Shown in pieces: positions 11,281 to 22,752 of a stretch of DNA of 64,000 nucleotides; positions within the stretch are counted from its first letter, which is position 1; each line of letters starts with the position of its first letter. The stretch spans positions 620,001-684,000 of the forward strand of contig MQVO02000008.1 in the NCBI GenBank assembly GCA_001986395.2, given 5' to 3'. The translations under genes and the position numbers were made by a program. This stretch comes from Irpex lacteus (lineage: Eukaryota > Basidiomycota > Agaricomycetes > Polyporales > Irpicaceae). The notes beneath the pieces were generated by a model. That model was not told where the DNA came from. It saw only the letters and a program-made list of their open reading frames with translations, and made no database searches.

Positions 11281-14267
11281 ATGGAGAAGGACAGCGTGCA
11301 ACCAGGATCAGCTAACATTCGCGAAGCCGAAGGAGCCATTGCACCTATGGCTGGTGGAGTACCTATGGCTGGTGGAGTGGCTACGATGGGAGAGACATCG
11401 GGATCCAATGTACACGGAGGTGAGTAGTTTATCTTGCTGCTGTAGCTATCGTCACCTGAATGCTCGGTGAAGTAGAGCAGCGTGCCGTATCTGGCTCACA
11501 GGCCTCGGACTCCGGCACTTCTACAATTGATCCGTCGTCTGTGGGACATACAGTTCAAGAACGAACTTCTAGCCCGGCTGAAGAGGTATCTGCAGGTGCG
11601 CCGAGAGACCTCCTTTGAGCATAGTGAACAAGCTCTCATTCGATCTACGCAGAGATAGTAGGGCATACTATCCAATCTTCCGAAGTTGAAGGCGCCTCCT
11701 CATCGAGTATGTCGCACGGACTTCACGAATCGTCACAGGCTGTCTTTCTTACGACCACTCTAGATACCCTTTCCACGCACCAAGGTGAACGTTCTACGTC
11801 AAATGATTCCAATAATGGATCTGGTAATATATTTTGAATTGCAATTGATGAGGGTATACACTGTCTGACACACTGATCGTGTAGCTTCTACGGAACACAC
11901 CATTGTTCAGACCACGGCCCCGAGCATGGACCAGGCTCGAAATAGTAGTACCCCGCCAATGGTGGTACCAATAGTCAACATTCTTCCCAGCACTCCGTCA
12001 CAGAACTCTATGGCTGAGACTTCTGCTTGGGGACAACGAAGCAGGAGTTCCTCGCCCTTCGGTAGGCGATGAACCCAATTTTATTGACTTCACAGCTAAT
12101 ATTCATGATTATTACAGCTCACGCACCTCCTGTTAATATCTCCATGCCGGCCCCGCAGCCCATTCAACCTATCTACTACGCAGCGCCCACACCGATGTAC
12201 ACCACCGATGCATCAGGAGCTCCAATACCGTTCACAGCGAGTCCCGCTGGGACACCTCCCCCGGTGCAATATGTGGTGATGCCCTCGGCGTCGCCACCAG
12301 GTTCTCCTGGACCGTATGTGCAGATGATCAATGGGCAAGCTATGCTTGTCCAACCACTACCTCCACCTGTTATGATGCCTCAGCCGGCACCCAGCTCTCC
12401 GCCAGCTGCACCTACTGAACCGCAGCTTCAAACTGTCGCTCGCCCATCCAATCAACCATCTCAGTCACGACGCTCAAGTGACGAAGTACCCCCCGAGGTA
12501 CCCCCAAAACCTCCAGCACTCTCCCGAGCCTCCACTTCCGCCACACCGCATATGTACCTACCCAACCCAATAAACCACACCATAACAACACACCTAAACA
12601 CCCCCGTCCCTCTCCAGCAACCCTCCTCCGACAACATACCCTCCACAACAATCAACCTCGAAATGCCAGGCGCCTTCCCCGACCAAGGTCCCTCAAGCCT
12701 ACCTCTCCACACACCATCCCGCCGCCACCCACCAACCACACGTCTATCATGGGACGAGTCCGTCTATGACCCGCCGCCCTCGGCGCAGGGTAGACGTACT
12801 GCGATGACTAGCCCGTTGAACTCGCCGATTTTGAATATACCGCCGTTGACGGGTATTGGGAGTGGTGCGTATCCGCCTTTTACGCCTACTCCTGGACCTA
12901 TGGATGGTGGTGGTGGTGGTGGTGGTAATGGGAGAGATGGGTATTTCCCGGCGTATACGAATGGAACTGGGAACGGGAATGGTGTTAGGGTCCCACGGCG
13001 CGCGTACAGTCAATCGTCTGGTGGGCGAGACCGGGAGAGGCTCGGACCTGGGACGACAGACCAGTTGGGGTACACGTCTAACGGTCGGCAGGCTATATCG
13101 CTGAACGATCCTGGTCCTTCAAATTCGGAGCGGCTGCCTCCTTCGAGGGTGAACAGCGCTACGTACCGACGTCACGAATCTGGTGTCGACTTTAGCCAGG
13201 TCCCTGTTGGCGTGCGTGATGATACTACGAGTGTTACGGTGGGGAGCACTGGTGAAGGTGTGACGAGGGGTTTGAGTTTTATGGCGCTGTTTCCGTGGAT
13301 GAGGAGGTCGAGGCCGGAAGCGAAGAGGCAGACGAGTGACATGGTGGATAGGTTGAGTAATGATGTACGTTTTTCTGTTTTGTTTTGTCTTTATCACCGG
13401 GGATCATGCGAGGAGTACTCATGTTTATGCACTACGTAGCCACGAGAAAAGACGATAGGAGAGCGGCTCAAGCCGACGCTGGACGCTGCAGAACAGGAGT
13501 TAAAGAAGGCGAAGGTCCATGGTACGTGTTAGGTGTCGATGTTGAATGCATGAAAGTGAGGCTGATCAGCTTTACGTTTAGCCAAGGCCACTGGATGGTC
13601 ATTGAACATCGCCATCGGTGCTCAGGTCGTGCTGGGAGCGTTGACGACGGGCGTAGCGGCGGCTACCACAGGACAACATGTACGAGTGCACTCTTGCATC
13701 ACCATAAAACTCACTCAACTGATGTTTGTCTTGCAGACCGCAATTGCCACAACAGTCCTCGGCGGGCTATCAACGCTAGCCGCGTCATACCTCGCCAAGA
13801 CAAGAAGCTCCAACGAGCCCGAAGCGTCCGCAATACGCTGCCAAAGCCTCAAAGAGTTCGTGCGCGATCTTCAGTACCTGCGTCTCGATCGCGGACACTT
13901 GACGGGGCACGACTGGGAGGTGGACAGCTTCCGCAAGCGGTTCGAGGATATCATGAAGAATAACCAGGGCGGGTTGAAGGTTATGGGGGAGTTTATGAAG
14001 GAGAAGGTTAGGGAACACGTCCAGGATCGGCTGAAGGAGCATGTTACTACTCATTTGGGGCCTGTTGATGTTCCGAGAAATTGGGATGAGGCGACACAGC
14101 AGGCATATAAGCGGGCAGATGAGGAGCAGGAACGGGAGTTGAGGCGGAAGAGCGGTGGTGCGACCACTTCGGGGTCGGGGACGACTGCTGCTGGAGGGTC
14201 GAGGGATGTTGCTAGGCCAGAGGAGACGGCGACGCATGAGAAGGGGAGGCAACGACAACATGGCTGA
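11281..14267 (+). CDS. Long disordered protein with C-terminal SLATT-type two-helix membrane domain
   Basis: Eight exons (11281-11419, 11476-11595, 11653-11823, 11885-12061, 12118-13364, 13440-13521, 13582-13679, 13737-14267) give 854 aa. The first four introns are all phase 1. Residues up to about 610 are low-complexity Ser/Thr/Pro/Gln with a Gly run encoded by a GGT repeat near 12902. There follow an amphipathic stretch (TLDAAEQELKKAKV) and two close hydrophobic helices: WSLNIAIGAQVVLGALTTGV, then TTVLGGLSTLAASYLAK. After these come a conserved-looking RSSNEPEAS and a charged helical tail. This matches the fungal SLATT family ('SMODS and SLOG-associating 2TM effector domain'). In bacteria, SLATT proteins are proposed pore-forming effectors linked to nucleotide-second-messenger conflict systems. 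The fungal role is unknown. The family call is from memory of the motif; the start is the first ATG in frame with the splice series. Confidence 0.75.
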
Positions 14268-15999
14268 ACGATTCGTTTTGTGGGTGTACAACTTAACTCT
14301 GCAAGACAGCATATCAAGATGCATATGGGGCTGGGAACACTACATTTCATCGGCATGCATCTCTCTACTCTCCATTTTTTCTGGATTATCTGCTTGGTTC
14401 TTTGAACAATCGCTGTATACCTCTAGGTCCTTTTCTCTCTTCGCACGGGCATCATCTCGACACGCTGTCACGATAGTTTACTGTACTATAGCTAATCGTT
14501 TTCTCTTTGACTTCTTGTTACCTTGTTTATAGTATCTGGAGGTTAATGTTAGCGTCCGAACCGCATGTTCTTATGCTGTACTTGTATATCCAGTTAAATA
14601 CAGTAGTTATTCGCGCATACCAACTCAATCGTGTTCACTTCGAGTTATGGTCAAGAATGCGTGACACGGCTCTCAGCGAAAGCCACCAAGTTGTCACAAC
14701 GTCTCGAAAAGGTGCGAAACGCCCTGCATCGGGCAAGTTGTGTCGTCAACACCTTTTTGAAGCGGAGCCGCTCGGAGGTCGAACCTTGTTTCGTCGTCGT
14801 CGGCGTCGTCCTCACCATTCACGAAAAATGCTGGAAATATTGCCCAGATAAAAGATAGTTCATATGGTGTGTGAGTATTATGAGATTTATGGTGATTGGT
14901 GAAAATGGTGACTGTTTGCTAGGTTTGAATGTCGGGGAAAGCTCGAAGGTTGAAGATGACCTGGACTTTCTGCGTGAGATGACTCAAAGGTTTGTCAGGC
15001 TACCAATGAGCGATGCCTGGACCCACAGCAGACGATGTACGCACCTAGAAAGCTTGTCAATAATCGCTAGCGGTGTTTCTACTTCGTTGATGTTCAGATA
15101 TGCCTGCCTCTGCGTCCACGTCATCGCAGCCTGTGGTCTAAAAAGTGATTCGAATTTCGTAGGTGTCTTCGTTACACCGAGAAGGTGTGCTCTCAGTAGG
15201 AAAGACACATCGGCTTTTAAGGCAGCTCAAAGATGTGTAGAGCAGAAAACAGCATATAGGCACTGACCTCGATTTGGTGGTATTAACCTACCATCCTCGC
15301 ATTTCTGCACGGACCGCACGGCCTCAAGATATGACAATGCAAGGACCATGGGCCTAACAAGGTAGTTCCTCGATTAGTATGCCTTTAACAATCAAATGAT
15401 CAAATATCTACTTACTTTCGGGTTGCAGAACTGTCCCAAATCAGGTGCTATCCTAGTACAAGTGACCTGGGAGCCCGGGATCTGCCTTTGTACAATGATG
15501 AGTATCGCGGCTGGTCCGGTAAACCACGTACGATGCATCGATAACGTAACTGCTTTGATCAAGATCCTTTTCCTCGATCAAAAAAGCCCGTAGGATTTAG
15601 CAAATGCAGACCCCCTGCGACAACAAGTGTCTTGGCCGAAGAACGTGACGACTTATGTACGATGGACACCATCGGCGACAATGGTCCTCGATGCTGAACA
15701 ACACATGCAGATGCTGCTGGTGGACTACAAAGGTGTTCGGAAGATATACCCCGGGTACCGATCCAAAGGCCAATGGCCTCTCAGTACAGCCATTAGGCCG
15801 GGCCTCGGCTGCAAGGGACCACGAGGCATTTACTGGTACCTTCCCAAAAGGGAAGGTATAATGGGCTCCGCAGACGGCGCTGTTTAACCCGTCCCATCAG
15901 CGCTCTCCTGCTACTCTGCTCATCCCTCCAACACCTTTCGTTTCCCCCTCACGGAGAACTCCACCACCGTCATCAGTTGGCTTTCCCCTGGTTGTTAAG
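14268..15999. other. Intergenic stretch, no gene seen
   Basis: About 1.7 kb. Several short frames occur but none has motifs or a splice pattern. A small palindrome (TTCCCAAAAGGGAA) lies near 15841. Confidence 0.5.
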
Positions 16000-18032
16000 A
16001 TGTCTTCCGATGCGAACACTGCCGCTACGGGCCCGCATGGCCATGCGAGGTGAGTTGAATGCTTGACGTCTGCGGCCATCTTCTTGCTAATTCAGTAAAT
16101 TACAGTGCTGGAGACAACTCATACCCCCAATCCCTGGACCACTATGCTCACGGAGCGCTGCCAATGGATGCACGCCTTCTCAGTCTCGTACATAGGCTCG
16201 AAGAGAGACAGCAGGACCATACTCAACGCGATCAGCCACTCCCACCTGATCTTAAATCTCTCTGTGACGCTACTATGGAGCTTCAGAGGAATGGGAAGGA
16301 TGGCAAATATCTTAGTGTTGAAACGGAGTATGTACTTGAGGGAGATGACGAGCTCGTTGAGAGTTTTAGGGTCGTAGTAAGGGATAGGGTGACCATACAG
16401 CCGGAGGGTGCAAGTGGTGAGCACATACAGATGCTGCTTCTCTGAAGTAACACAACGATTGAACTCTTTCTCTGCTGTAATCAGCCTCTACAACCTTCCC
16501 ACCAGCTACGCTGCCACCAGTGCCTCCAATCCCAGCTCCACCGGTATATTCCCCGAAGACTTTGAAGGAGAGGTACAACAGGTGGTTGCCAGCATCAGCC
16601 AAGGATAACGACTACAAAAATGCGAGATGGCCCAACAAGCCCCTTTCTCCTGGGAAACGACTAATGATAGAGACTAAAGAGACCACTAAGTCTTATACAG
16701 GTGCGAGACCTTGACTTCGTACTTTTTTCGATCTCTGCAGCTTTAAGCTAACCCTAAATACAGCGAAGAGGCGAAAGATGGAACATGTGACCACCACCTC
16801 GTCAGAGACCACGCAGAAGGGCAAGAGAAAGGCAGCTCGCAACTCCAGCAGTCAAGGTGCACCCGCTGCATCTTTAGTGACTGTCAATGGCCCATCAGCC
16901 TCAACGGCCGCGGCTAACACAGGGAGGCCATCGAAGTCACCTAAGGATGTTTCGGCCACCTCATCTCGTGAAAACATAAGCAGTGAGACTTCTCTCGCTC
17001 TCCCCGTGGTCCCTACTCGACCGCGTCGCACAACGAGGCGGACCAATGCTGCATCCGCTGCTTCTACCACGGGCGAGGAACCACTAGCAGTAGCTTCCAG
17101 CGCAGTGGCCGCTCCGTCCGCGACCTCACGCAGGGGAGCGAAGAAGACCAAGAAAATTGTCACTAAGGTCCAACCTCCGACCAGTAAGATCTCCACAGAG
17201 ACTCGGCCTTCCAGCAACATCGTATCAGGCTCTTCCCAGCGCGGCACTGCCAAAGTAGCAGAGGATACGCATGTCTCGCCTAACAAAGATTCGACTCGTA
17301 AGATCTCCAGTACTGTCAATGCGTCTAGCTCTGCCTCGCCTTCTCGACGTGTAACAAGAAGCTCGAAGACCTCAGGAGTATCTTACCCCTTGCCTGTAAT
17401 AGCTGTGGCCAGCCCACGCTCTTCTAACTCTGCATCGTCCGCCGCCCTCATTCGTGCCCAGCCGAAGAGGACTACAAGCGCGTCTTGTCTTCCATCAGAC
17501 CAGAGACTTGCTACACCGGCCTTGACCAATGGTTCAGTTTCGCGAGAATCCTCACTGGGGTCTTTGGGTGGGATGTCCACCATGAGCGCTGCTACTGTCA
17601 CCTCCGTTTCTATTGCTTTACCTGGACCAGATCTCGGACTTCCCTTCCTCCGTGAGTAGTCCAGTGCAGCGTTGCCAACAAGAATCACGCGCTGACATGG
17701 ATCCTCCAGCTGGCGATATTGATGTCCTCGGCCGGGTTGGCTCAAATAAGAAAGGTCGCGAGACGACGAGGCTCAACAAATCCAAAGGTATGCATCTCGA
17801 GAAATATATCGTAATTGTTAACGCGTGGATACGTGATGTAGGTCTTAAGTCGCCCTCCCCCGTACCTGAGATTGAAGACCCGGAGTCGGACGATTTATTT
17901 GGTGGCCATAGCAGCGACGACGAAGAGCTTGAGGAAGGCGAAGGCGACAACGATATCGAGGTCCTTGAGCAACAGTTGGTCGCGGAATTGAAGAGGGTGG
18001 CTGGTGAGGAAGGAGCCAAGGACGACGAATGA
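16000..18032 (+). CDS. Hypothetical nuclear-looking protein (basic S/T/A-rich centre, acidic coiled C-terminus)
   Basis: Not recognised. Six exons (16000-16049, 16106-16416, 16485-16700, 16764-17651, 17710-17787, 17842-18032) sum to 577 aa. The N-terminal 120 residues are globular-looking, with a charged helix around LLSLVHRLEERQQ and a following strand-rich part. A proline-rich linker leads to a short basic segment (SPKTLKERYNRWLP). Two candidate nuclear localisation signals follow (AKRRKME and KGKRKAAR), then about 250 residues rich in Ser, Ala, Thr and Arg. The C-terminus is acidic (SDDEELEEGEGDND) and ends in a short coiled coil (VLEQQLVAELKRV). The composition suggests a chromatin or transcription-associated factor, but that is inference. 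All introns have clean GT..AG ends. Confidence 0.8.
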
Positions 18033-18740
18033 ATACTCGGGCCTCAGGGTGTGAACTCTGGTGCGAGGTTATATTGTTTCTGAGGTAGGTCGGTGCTCAT
18101 CGCTCGCGGATGCTGGGAGATAACGTATGCTGAATAAAAGCTTCTTTCTTAGATAGGTGGCGCTAAGAAAATGTATGAGTAGCATCGAGTTGAACAACGA
18201 TACGCCCTTTTTCAATGCTATGGTTGAATCTTTCCCGCGATTTGAGGGTACGTGACAATGAAGGGAAAGTGGCTATGATCTCGAGATTCTCGTCCTGTTC
18301 TCTCCGCGGCCACCCAATGAAATCATCGCAGGGAGATGACCTAACAACCTCTGAGTGCCAAGTTTCGAATTATCATCATTGTGCAAAGTATACAGGATAA
18401 GTCAAGTTAACAGCTCCGTGAAAAATAGTAGGGAAAAGATATCGACATCCGACCTGCAACAACACTGGAGATAGCAACAAAATACTGTCAACACACCGCA
18501 CAATAGTATTCACAGGGATCCAACCGAGGGCCGTCGACTGAAGGGTTTGGCTCTGCTGAACTCAGGTTGAAGCGTTTCGCCCGCAGGTGCGCCTTCCACG
18601 TCCCGTGGCCTCTGCCTGACAGTCTCCGCTCGTTGTTCGTAAGGAGCTGGAATGTAGGTTTCACTGCGGGTGTATTCCGGCTTGGGTGCATACGGTGACT
18701 GTTTCCGCTTCGACCGTCGGAGGTGTTTGCGTGGAAGGTC

Positions 18741-19121
18741 CTAAATAAGAGCTTTTCCTCCCTTGTACACGCCATATCCTGTGTGTACGACGGAATGAGT
18801 GGCGTGATAACACTACTGAAAACGAAGTCATGCACCAGCAATAAATGGAACAATGAAGAGAACAACGAGTGCAACGTCGGTTCCAGACATCTTTTCTTCA
18901 TCTACTCTCTTCGTTGATGAAGCGTGATATGAACGAGCTGCCGCATGCGAGTTCGATGTAGACCCTAGAAAATCGTCTTCACTGTTGTACTGGTATCTGC
19001 TGTTGTATGGGTAACTGCGGTCGTGCGCCAGGTAACGTCTAGCACGAGGAAACGTAAGCAAACGAAAGTTGATGTAAATGAGGGATGGTATCTACTCATG
19101 CTCTTCGTAGTAAGGATCCAT
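18741..19121 (-). CDS. Small tail-anchored membrane protein (88 aa)
   Basis: Three exons on the minus strand (19121-19096, 19038-18836, 18778-18741) separated by two 57-nt introns give an in-frame 88-aa protein. The N-terminus is acidic and Tyr-rich (MDPYYEEHE, then SYPYNSRYQYNSEDDF), followed by a polar linker. One strongly hydrophobic segment (VALVVLFIVPFIAGYGVY) lies near the C-terminus with only KGGKALI after it, which is tail-anchor topology. A TATA-like motif lies about 110 nt upstream. The 3' end is the weak point: sequence from 18740 down to 18510 is also open in the same frame, so a longer splice form is possible. Family not recognised. Confidence 0.5.
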
Positions 19122-19230
19122 ACTTATGGGTGGCGGCGAGTAATAGTATAGAGTCTTGGATGTTCGATTCCGGAAGTCAGAGAGTGAGAGATTACGAAGC
19201 GACATCTCGAGTACCTGCGAAAGCCCTGCT

Positions 19231-19236
19231 CTTATA
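19231..19236 (-). promoter_or_regulatory. TATA-like box of the small tail-anchored gene
   Basis: Minus-strand tataag sits about 110 nt before the ATG at 19121. This supports the upstream first exon over a start at the internal ATG near 18890. Confidence 0.4.
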
Positions 19237-20148
19237 TGCCGCCTTGAGATACCCTAGAATGGATCAGTGCCAGTTACCTCCGCCTAGTGCTCGAGATTGT
19301 GCAATACTTGCAGTGCAGTGCACATAGGGGCGGCCCACAAGACTGAACAAGGACGTCCACTGTCATCCGTTGCCTAGCACAGCTCTTGTAGTATTATTTC
19401 CGCCTGTGTGGCGCTTGGGCCTTGACATTTGTTAGCAGGCCTTGTAATCTCAGAGAAAATTGTCCTGTCACCATTCTCACAAGCTGTGAAGTGCTTATTT
19501 GCTGTGTTGGCCCCCTACGCGACCGAGTGGCGTGGAGTCCGAGTCGGCCAACCTGGAGGATAGCTGTGGCGCACGGGTAGCTCCTGTTGCATTATTCTGT
19601 ACAAACAACTTGTGAGAAGTTTACCCTAATATTCATGAAGATGAAAAAAATTGACACATCGCGACCGCGGAGGAGTGAGCCTTAGTACGGCTTAGAGCTG
19701 AATAAATTCTGCTACTAGTAAGTTCAGCAATTCGGGGATTACCTAGTGTATTGACTTACCTTCCGGTTCTAATCATTGGGTCCGACATCATCTTACTCCA
19801 GCTCGTAATTTGGCAGTGTGCGTCAGCTTCACAGTCGAAGACGAAGTTAGATTTTGGGCCCCGGACGTTGCAAGATCTCCGATCCACGCGATCACATGTT
19901 TAGCGCTAGATATCGTGACAGACTCAGGCTGTCAGTTGTGAGTAAAATCAATTTAACATAATTCAATGCAAATGCAGAGCGAAGAAGAACATAGGCGTTT
20001 CAAGTATAAGAAGTCGTGAGATAATTAAATCATAAAATCGTGATGTCCCTACAGTGTATCAGTGTCAGTAAGATGAGTGGGACGGAGGACACACTGGCAG
20101 TTCTACAGCTGGGGACCAAACGAACGAGAGAAATTACAAAGACGGTTT
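19237..20148. other. Intergenic stretch, no gene seen
   Basis: About 0.9 kb. The part near 20008 (taagaagtcgtgag) is the first of three related sequences that follow the stop codons of the tandem MFS genes. Confidence 0.5.
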
Positions 20149-22076
20149 TCAATCTTCGGACAGCCCTTCACACTCTAATGACAGGGATCCGAGCTCCATT
20201 TGCGCCTCAGTCTTCTCGTCTTGAGGCGTCTTCTCTGATACGGCCTTCTCCACGAGTTGCCGGGATCTGGAGTCAGCTGTCTGTTCAATATCCGAGGGCA
20301 TTGGTCCATGCTCCGCTTCCACACGATAGAACACTAGTATGCTAATGAATTGCACCCCGACAACGGCAAGAATGAACCAGAATGCATCTGCGCGCCCCTG
20401 GTAGCTCGTCGTGACGCTGACAGGGCGTCCACCAGATGGTCCGGGAACCAGCATATGTGGTAGCTTGGCCTCAATGGAATTCTGTATGGAAGACATCGCA
20501 GAAATACCAATTGCGACACCGAGCTGCAGCGCGCCGTTGAACACAGCACCGACTGTCCCAGCCAACGAGGCTGGAGTGGTGCGGAAAAGGGCGATATTAG
20601 CGTGCGTGCATACGAGCATGACACCAGTACTCCCGACGATGAATGCAGGAAGGACGTGCGAAAAGTATTTGTGAGGTGAGTCGGCGGTGGCTAGAAGTAT
20701 GGTGGCCACGAAGACCAGAGCTTGGCCACCTAGAATAATCCATTTCGGAGAGACGACTCTGGCCCATCCGCTCGTGAAAGATACGAATAGTGATACGGCA
20801 CCGTTCGGAATCATACGCAGGGCGACTGAGAGGGGCGACCATTGATAGACTTGCTGCCAGAGTGTCGTATAGCCTGTGAAAACCGATGTCCACCACAGGA
20901 ACGGGAGAAAAGACGCAACGAAGAGGACTGCGAAGTTAGGCACAAACCAGATGCGTGGCGGTCTATGTGGGATCAATGAGTTACTTGATGTCACTGAGAA
21001 TACGTGAATGATGCTTACATGGCAGCGAATTCCTCGGGAAGACGTGTCTCGAAGAATAGAAATGCGGCGATCATGAAGACTGAGATGATCAAAGGTGCGA
21101 TCACTGTAGCAGAGCCCCAGCCGGTTGAGGTACCACCCTCTGTTACCGCAAATATGAAAAGAATAAGAGCTGCTATAGCGATATTCAGCTTCTGCAGAGT
21201 GTGCAAGCCGTAAAACGACTCACAAGTGAGGATAGCAATACCGCCCAAGTCTAAGTACTTCCACTTCGCTACACCCGGTCTTACCAGTTTTTCCTTATCC
21301 TGCGGTAGGGGCACAAATATAATGGCAGCAATCGCGAGAGAGAACGCTCCGATGGCCATGAAATAGAACACCCAAGGCCACGTGGCTAGTTGCACAAATA
21401 TAGCACCAATGACAAGTCCCAAGGCCACGCCGATACCGCCTAAGGATCCAAAAGCAGCAAGGGCAACTCCCTGCTCCTCTGGCTCCGGGAATGCATCTGC
21501 CAAGAGGGCCAAAGCGGAAGGAATGGTCATTGCCGCGGCTAAACAGGATCAGAAGTGGTAAGAACTTTGATTGAGAGGTAGCATCCTTGCATACATTACG
21601 TACAGATACCCGCAAATGCACGGAGAATAATGAGCACGATGCTCTGCCGGATGAAGCCTGAGACGAGACATACGATTCCGAGGCAGAGGAGCCCGCCCAC
21701 GAAGGTATGTTTGGCGTTGTAGACGTCAGCTATTCTTCCGCTCTATCATGATGTCAGCATTCAGCGAGATAGCAAGGTATTCAATGACGATCAGAGATCG
21801 CTCTAATTCACTCACAATGAGCAAGAAGGAGGAGAACGTGAGGCTAAACGCACTGATGACCCATGTCGACTCGTCTGGGGTCATATCCAAGCTTTCGGCA
21901 ATGGCGGGTATTGTGGAGAACAACGCGGTATTGCTGACGGCGTCGAGAAACTGAGCGAGGCAAAAAATCATGAGGAGGAAGTAACGTTTGCCTTTCGAGC
22001 ATTTTGGTTGATCTGTTACGAGCGTCGGGACCGGGGAGAGCTCTGTCGAACTTGAAGTTGTCGGTACAGTAGACAT
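20149..22076 (-). CDS. MFS drug-exporter paralogue 1 (DHA2-like, about 14 TM)
   Basis: Proton-coupled efflux-type major facilitator, plasma membrane expected. Exons (minus): 22076-21816, 21742-21604, 21538-21224, 21172-21019, 20962-20149, giving 560 aa. The N-terminus is short and polar (KCSKGKRYFLL), then TM1 FCLAQFLDAVSNTALFS, the helix-2 region DMTPDESTWVISAFSLTFSS, motif A (SGRIADVYNAK), and a middle part with TIPSALALLADAFPEPEEQ and LATWPWVFYFMAIGAFSL. The last exon starts PPRIWFVPNFAV and ends in a cytosolic tail with acidic and Ser-rich sequence. Substrate cannot be read from sequence. The gene lies head-to-tail with two near-identical paralogues downstream in coordinate order. Relative to paralogue 2, the aligned TATA region is altered (gatttagtcc near 22181). 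Confidence 0.92.
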
Positions 22077-22752
22077 CGCAGAAACCAGGCAGCAGAGAGG
22101 GGGGTGCCCGGGAGTCTTGATGGTCACTGTAGATAACAAGTGAGTAGGGAGGCATTCAGAACTGTGCCAATCGTACGGAGGATTTAGTCCAACCGTGATC
22201 TTTGCTGATTATTGGTACGTAAGTATTGACTACCGACTCACAAGCGCCCAGAAGGGGGTGGAGATAAGTAGCGAAAATGACTGTTGTCAGTTTTCAGAGC
22301 TCGAGTACATAACCTTTCTCGGATACTGAGTTAAGTGCTCATCGCGTTCGCACCGTATCATTGAACGTGGACATGTAAGTACCGCTTATGTGCCTATCGC
22401 CCAATTCAAGTTCGGCTCGTGAATTACTACTAGTAGCGCTACGTACTGGGCCTAAGCTAACGCGACATCGTCACTGGCAGTCCGAAGACTGCGAATGAAT
22501 CAACTTGGCACTTTTTAAAGCAGATGGAGAGCGAGTAGGAAAAAAATACCCTATGCAAGTAGTTCTGAATATACGATTATGACCGGAACCTCAAATCTCC
22601 TACAGTGTCTATGTATAAGTAACATGATGAGCGTGCGATGTAGTATGAGAAGTCGTGAGATCGTGAAGCCCTACTATGTAGTAAGTGGACGGTATAGCTG
22701 TGGTAGTAAATAATATGTTGTGGTACAACTGAGACATAGAAAGCGAAAGAAA
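22077..22752. other. Spacer between MFS paralogues 1 and 2
   Basis: It holds the promoter of paralogue 1 and the 3' flank of paralogue 2. The stretch near 22171-22260 aligns by eye with 24815-24905 upstream of paralogue 2 (shared acggagg, ccgtgat, gattatta-like and gcgagcgcccag-like blocks). The part near 22645 (gagaagtcgtgag) matches the 3' flanks of the other two copies. Confidence 0.6.

Noticed and set aside
12412..13397. Minus-strand frames opposite the disordered exon of the SLATT gene
   Set aside because: They are Arg/Gly/Pro low-complexity mirrors of the Pro-rich sense frame; the sense exon is tied in by consistent splice phases.
18828..19061. Single-exon 77-aa minus-strand frame starting at 19061
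   Set aside because: Its N-terminal residues come from an intron; the spliced model with a first exon at 19121-19096 has better signals.
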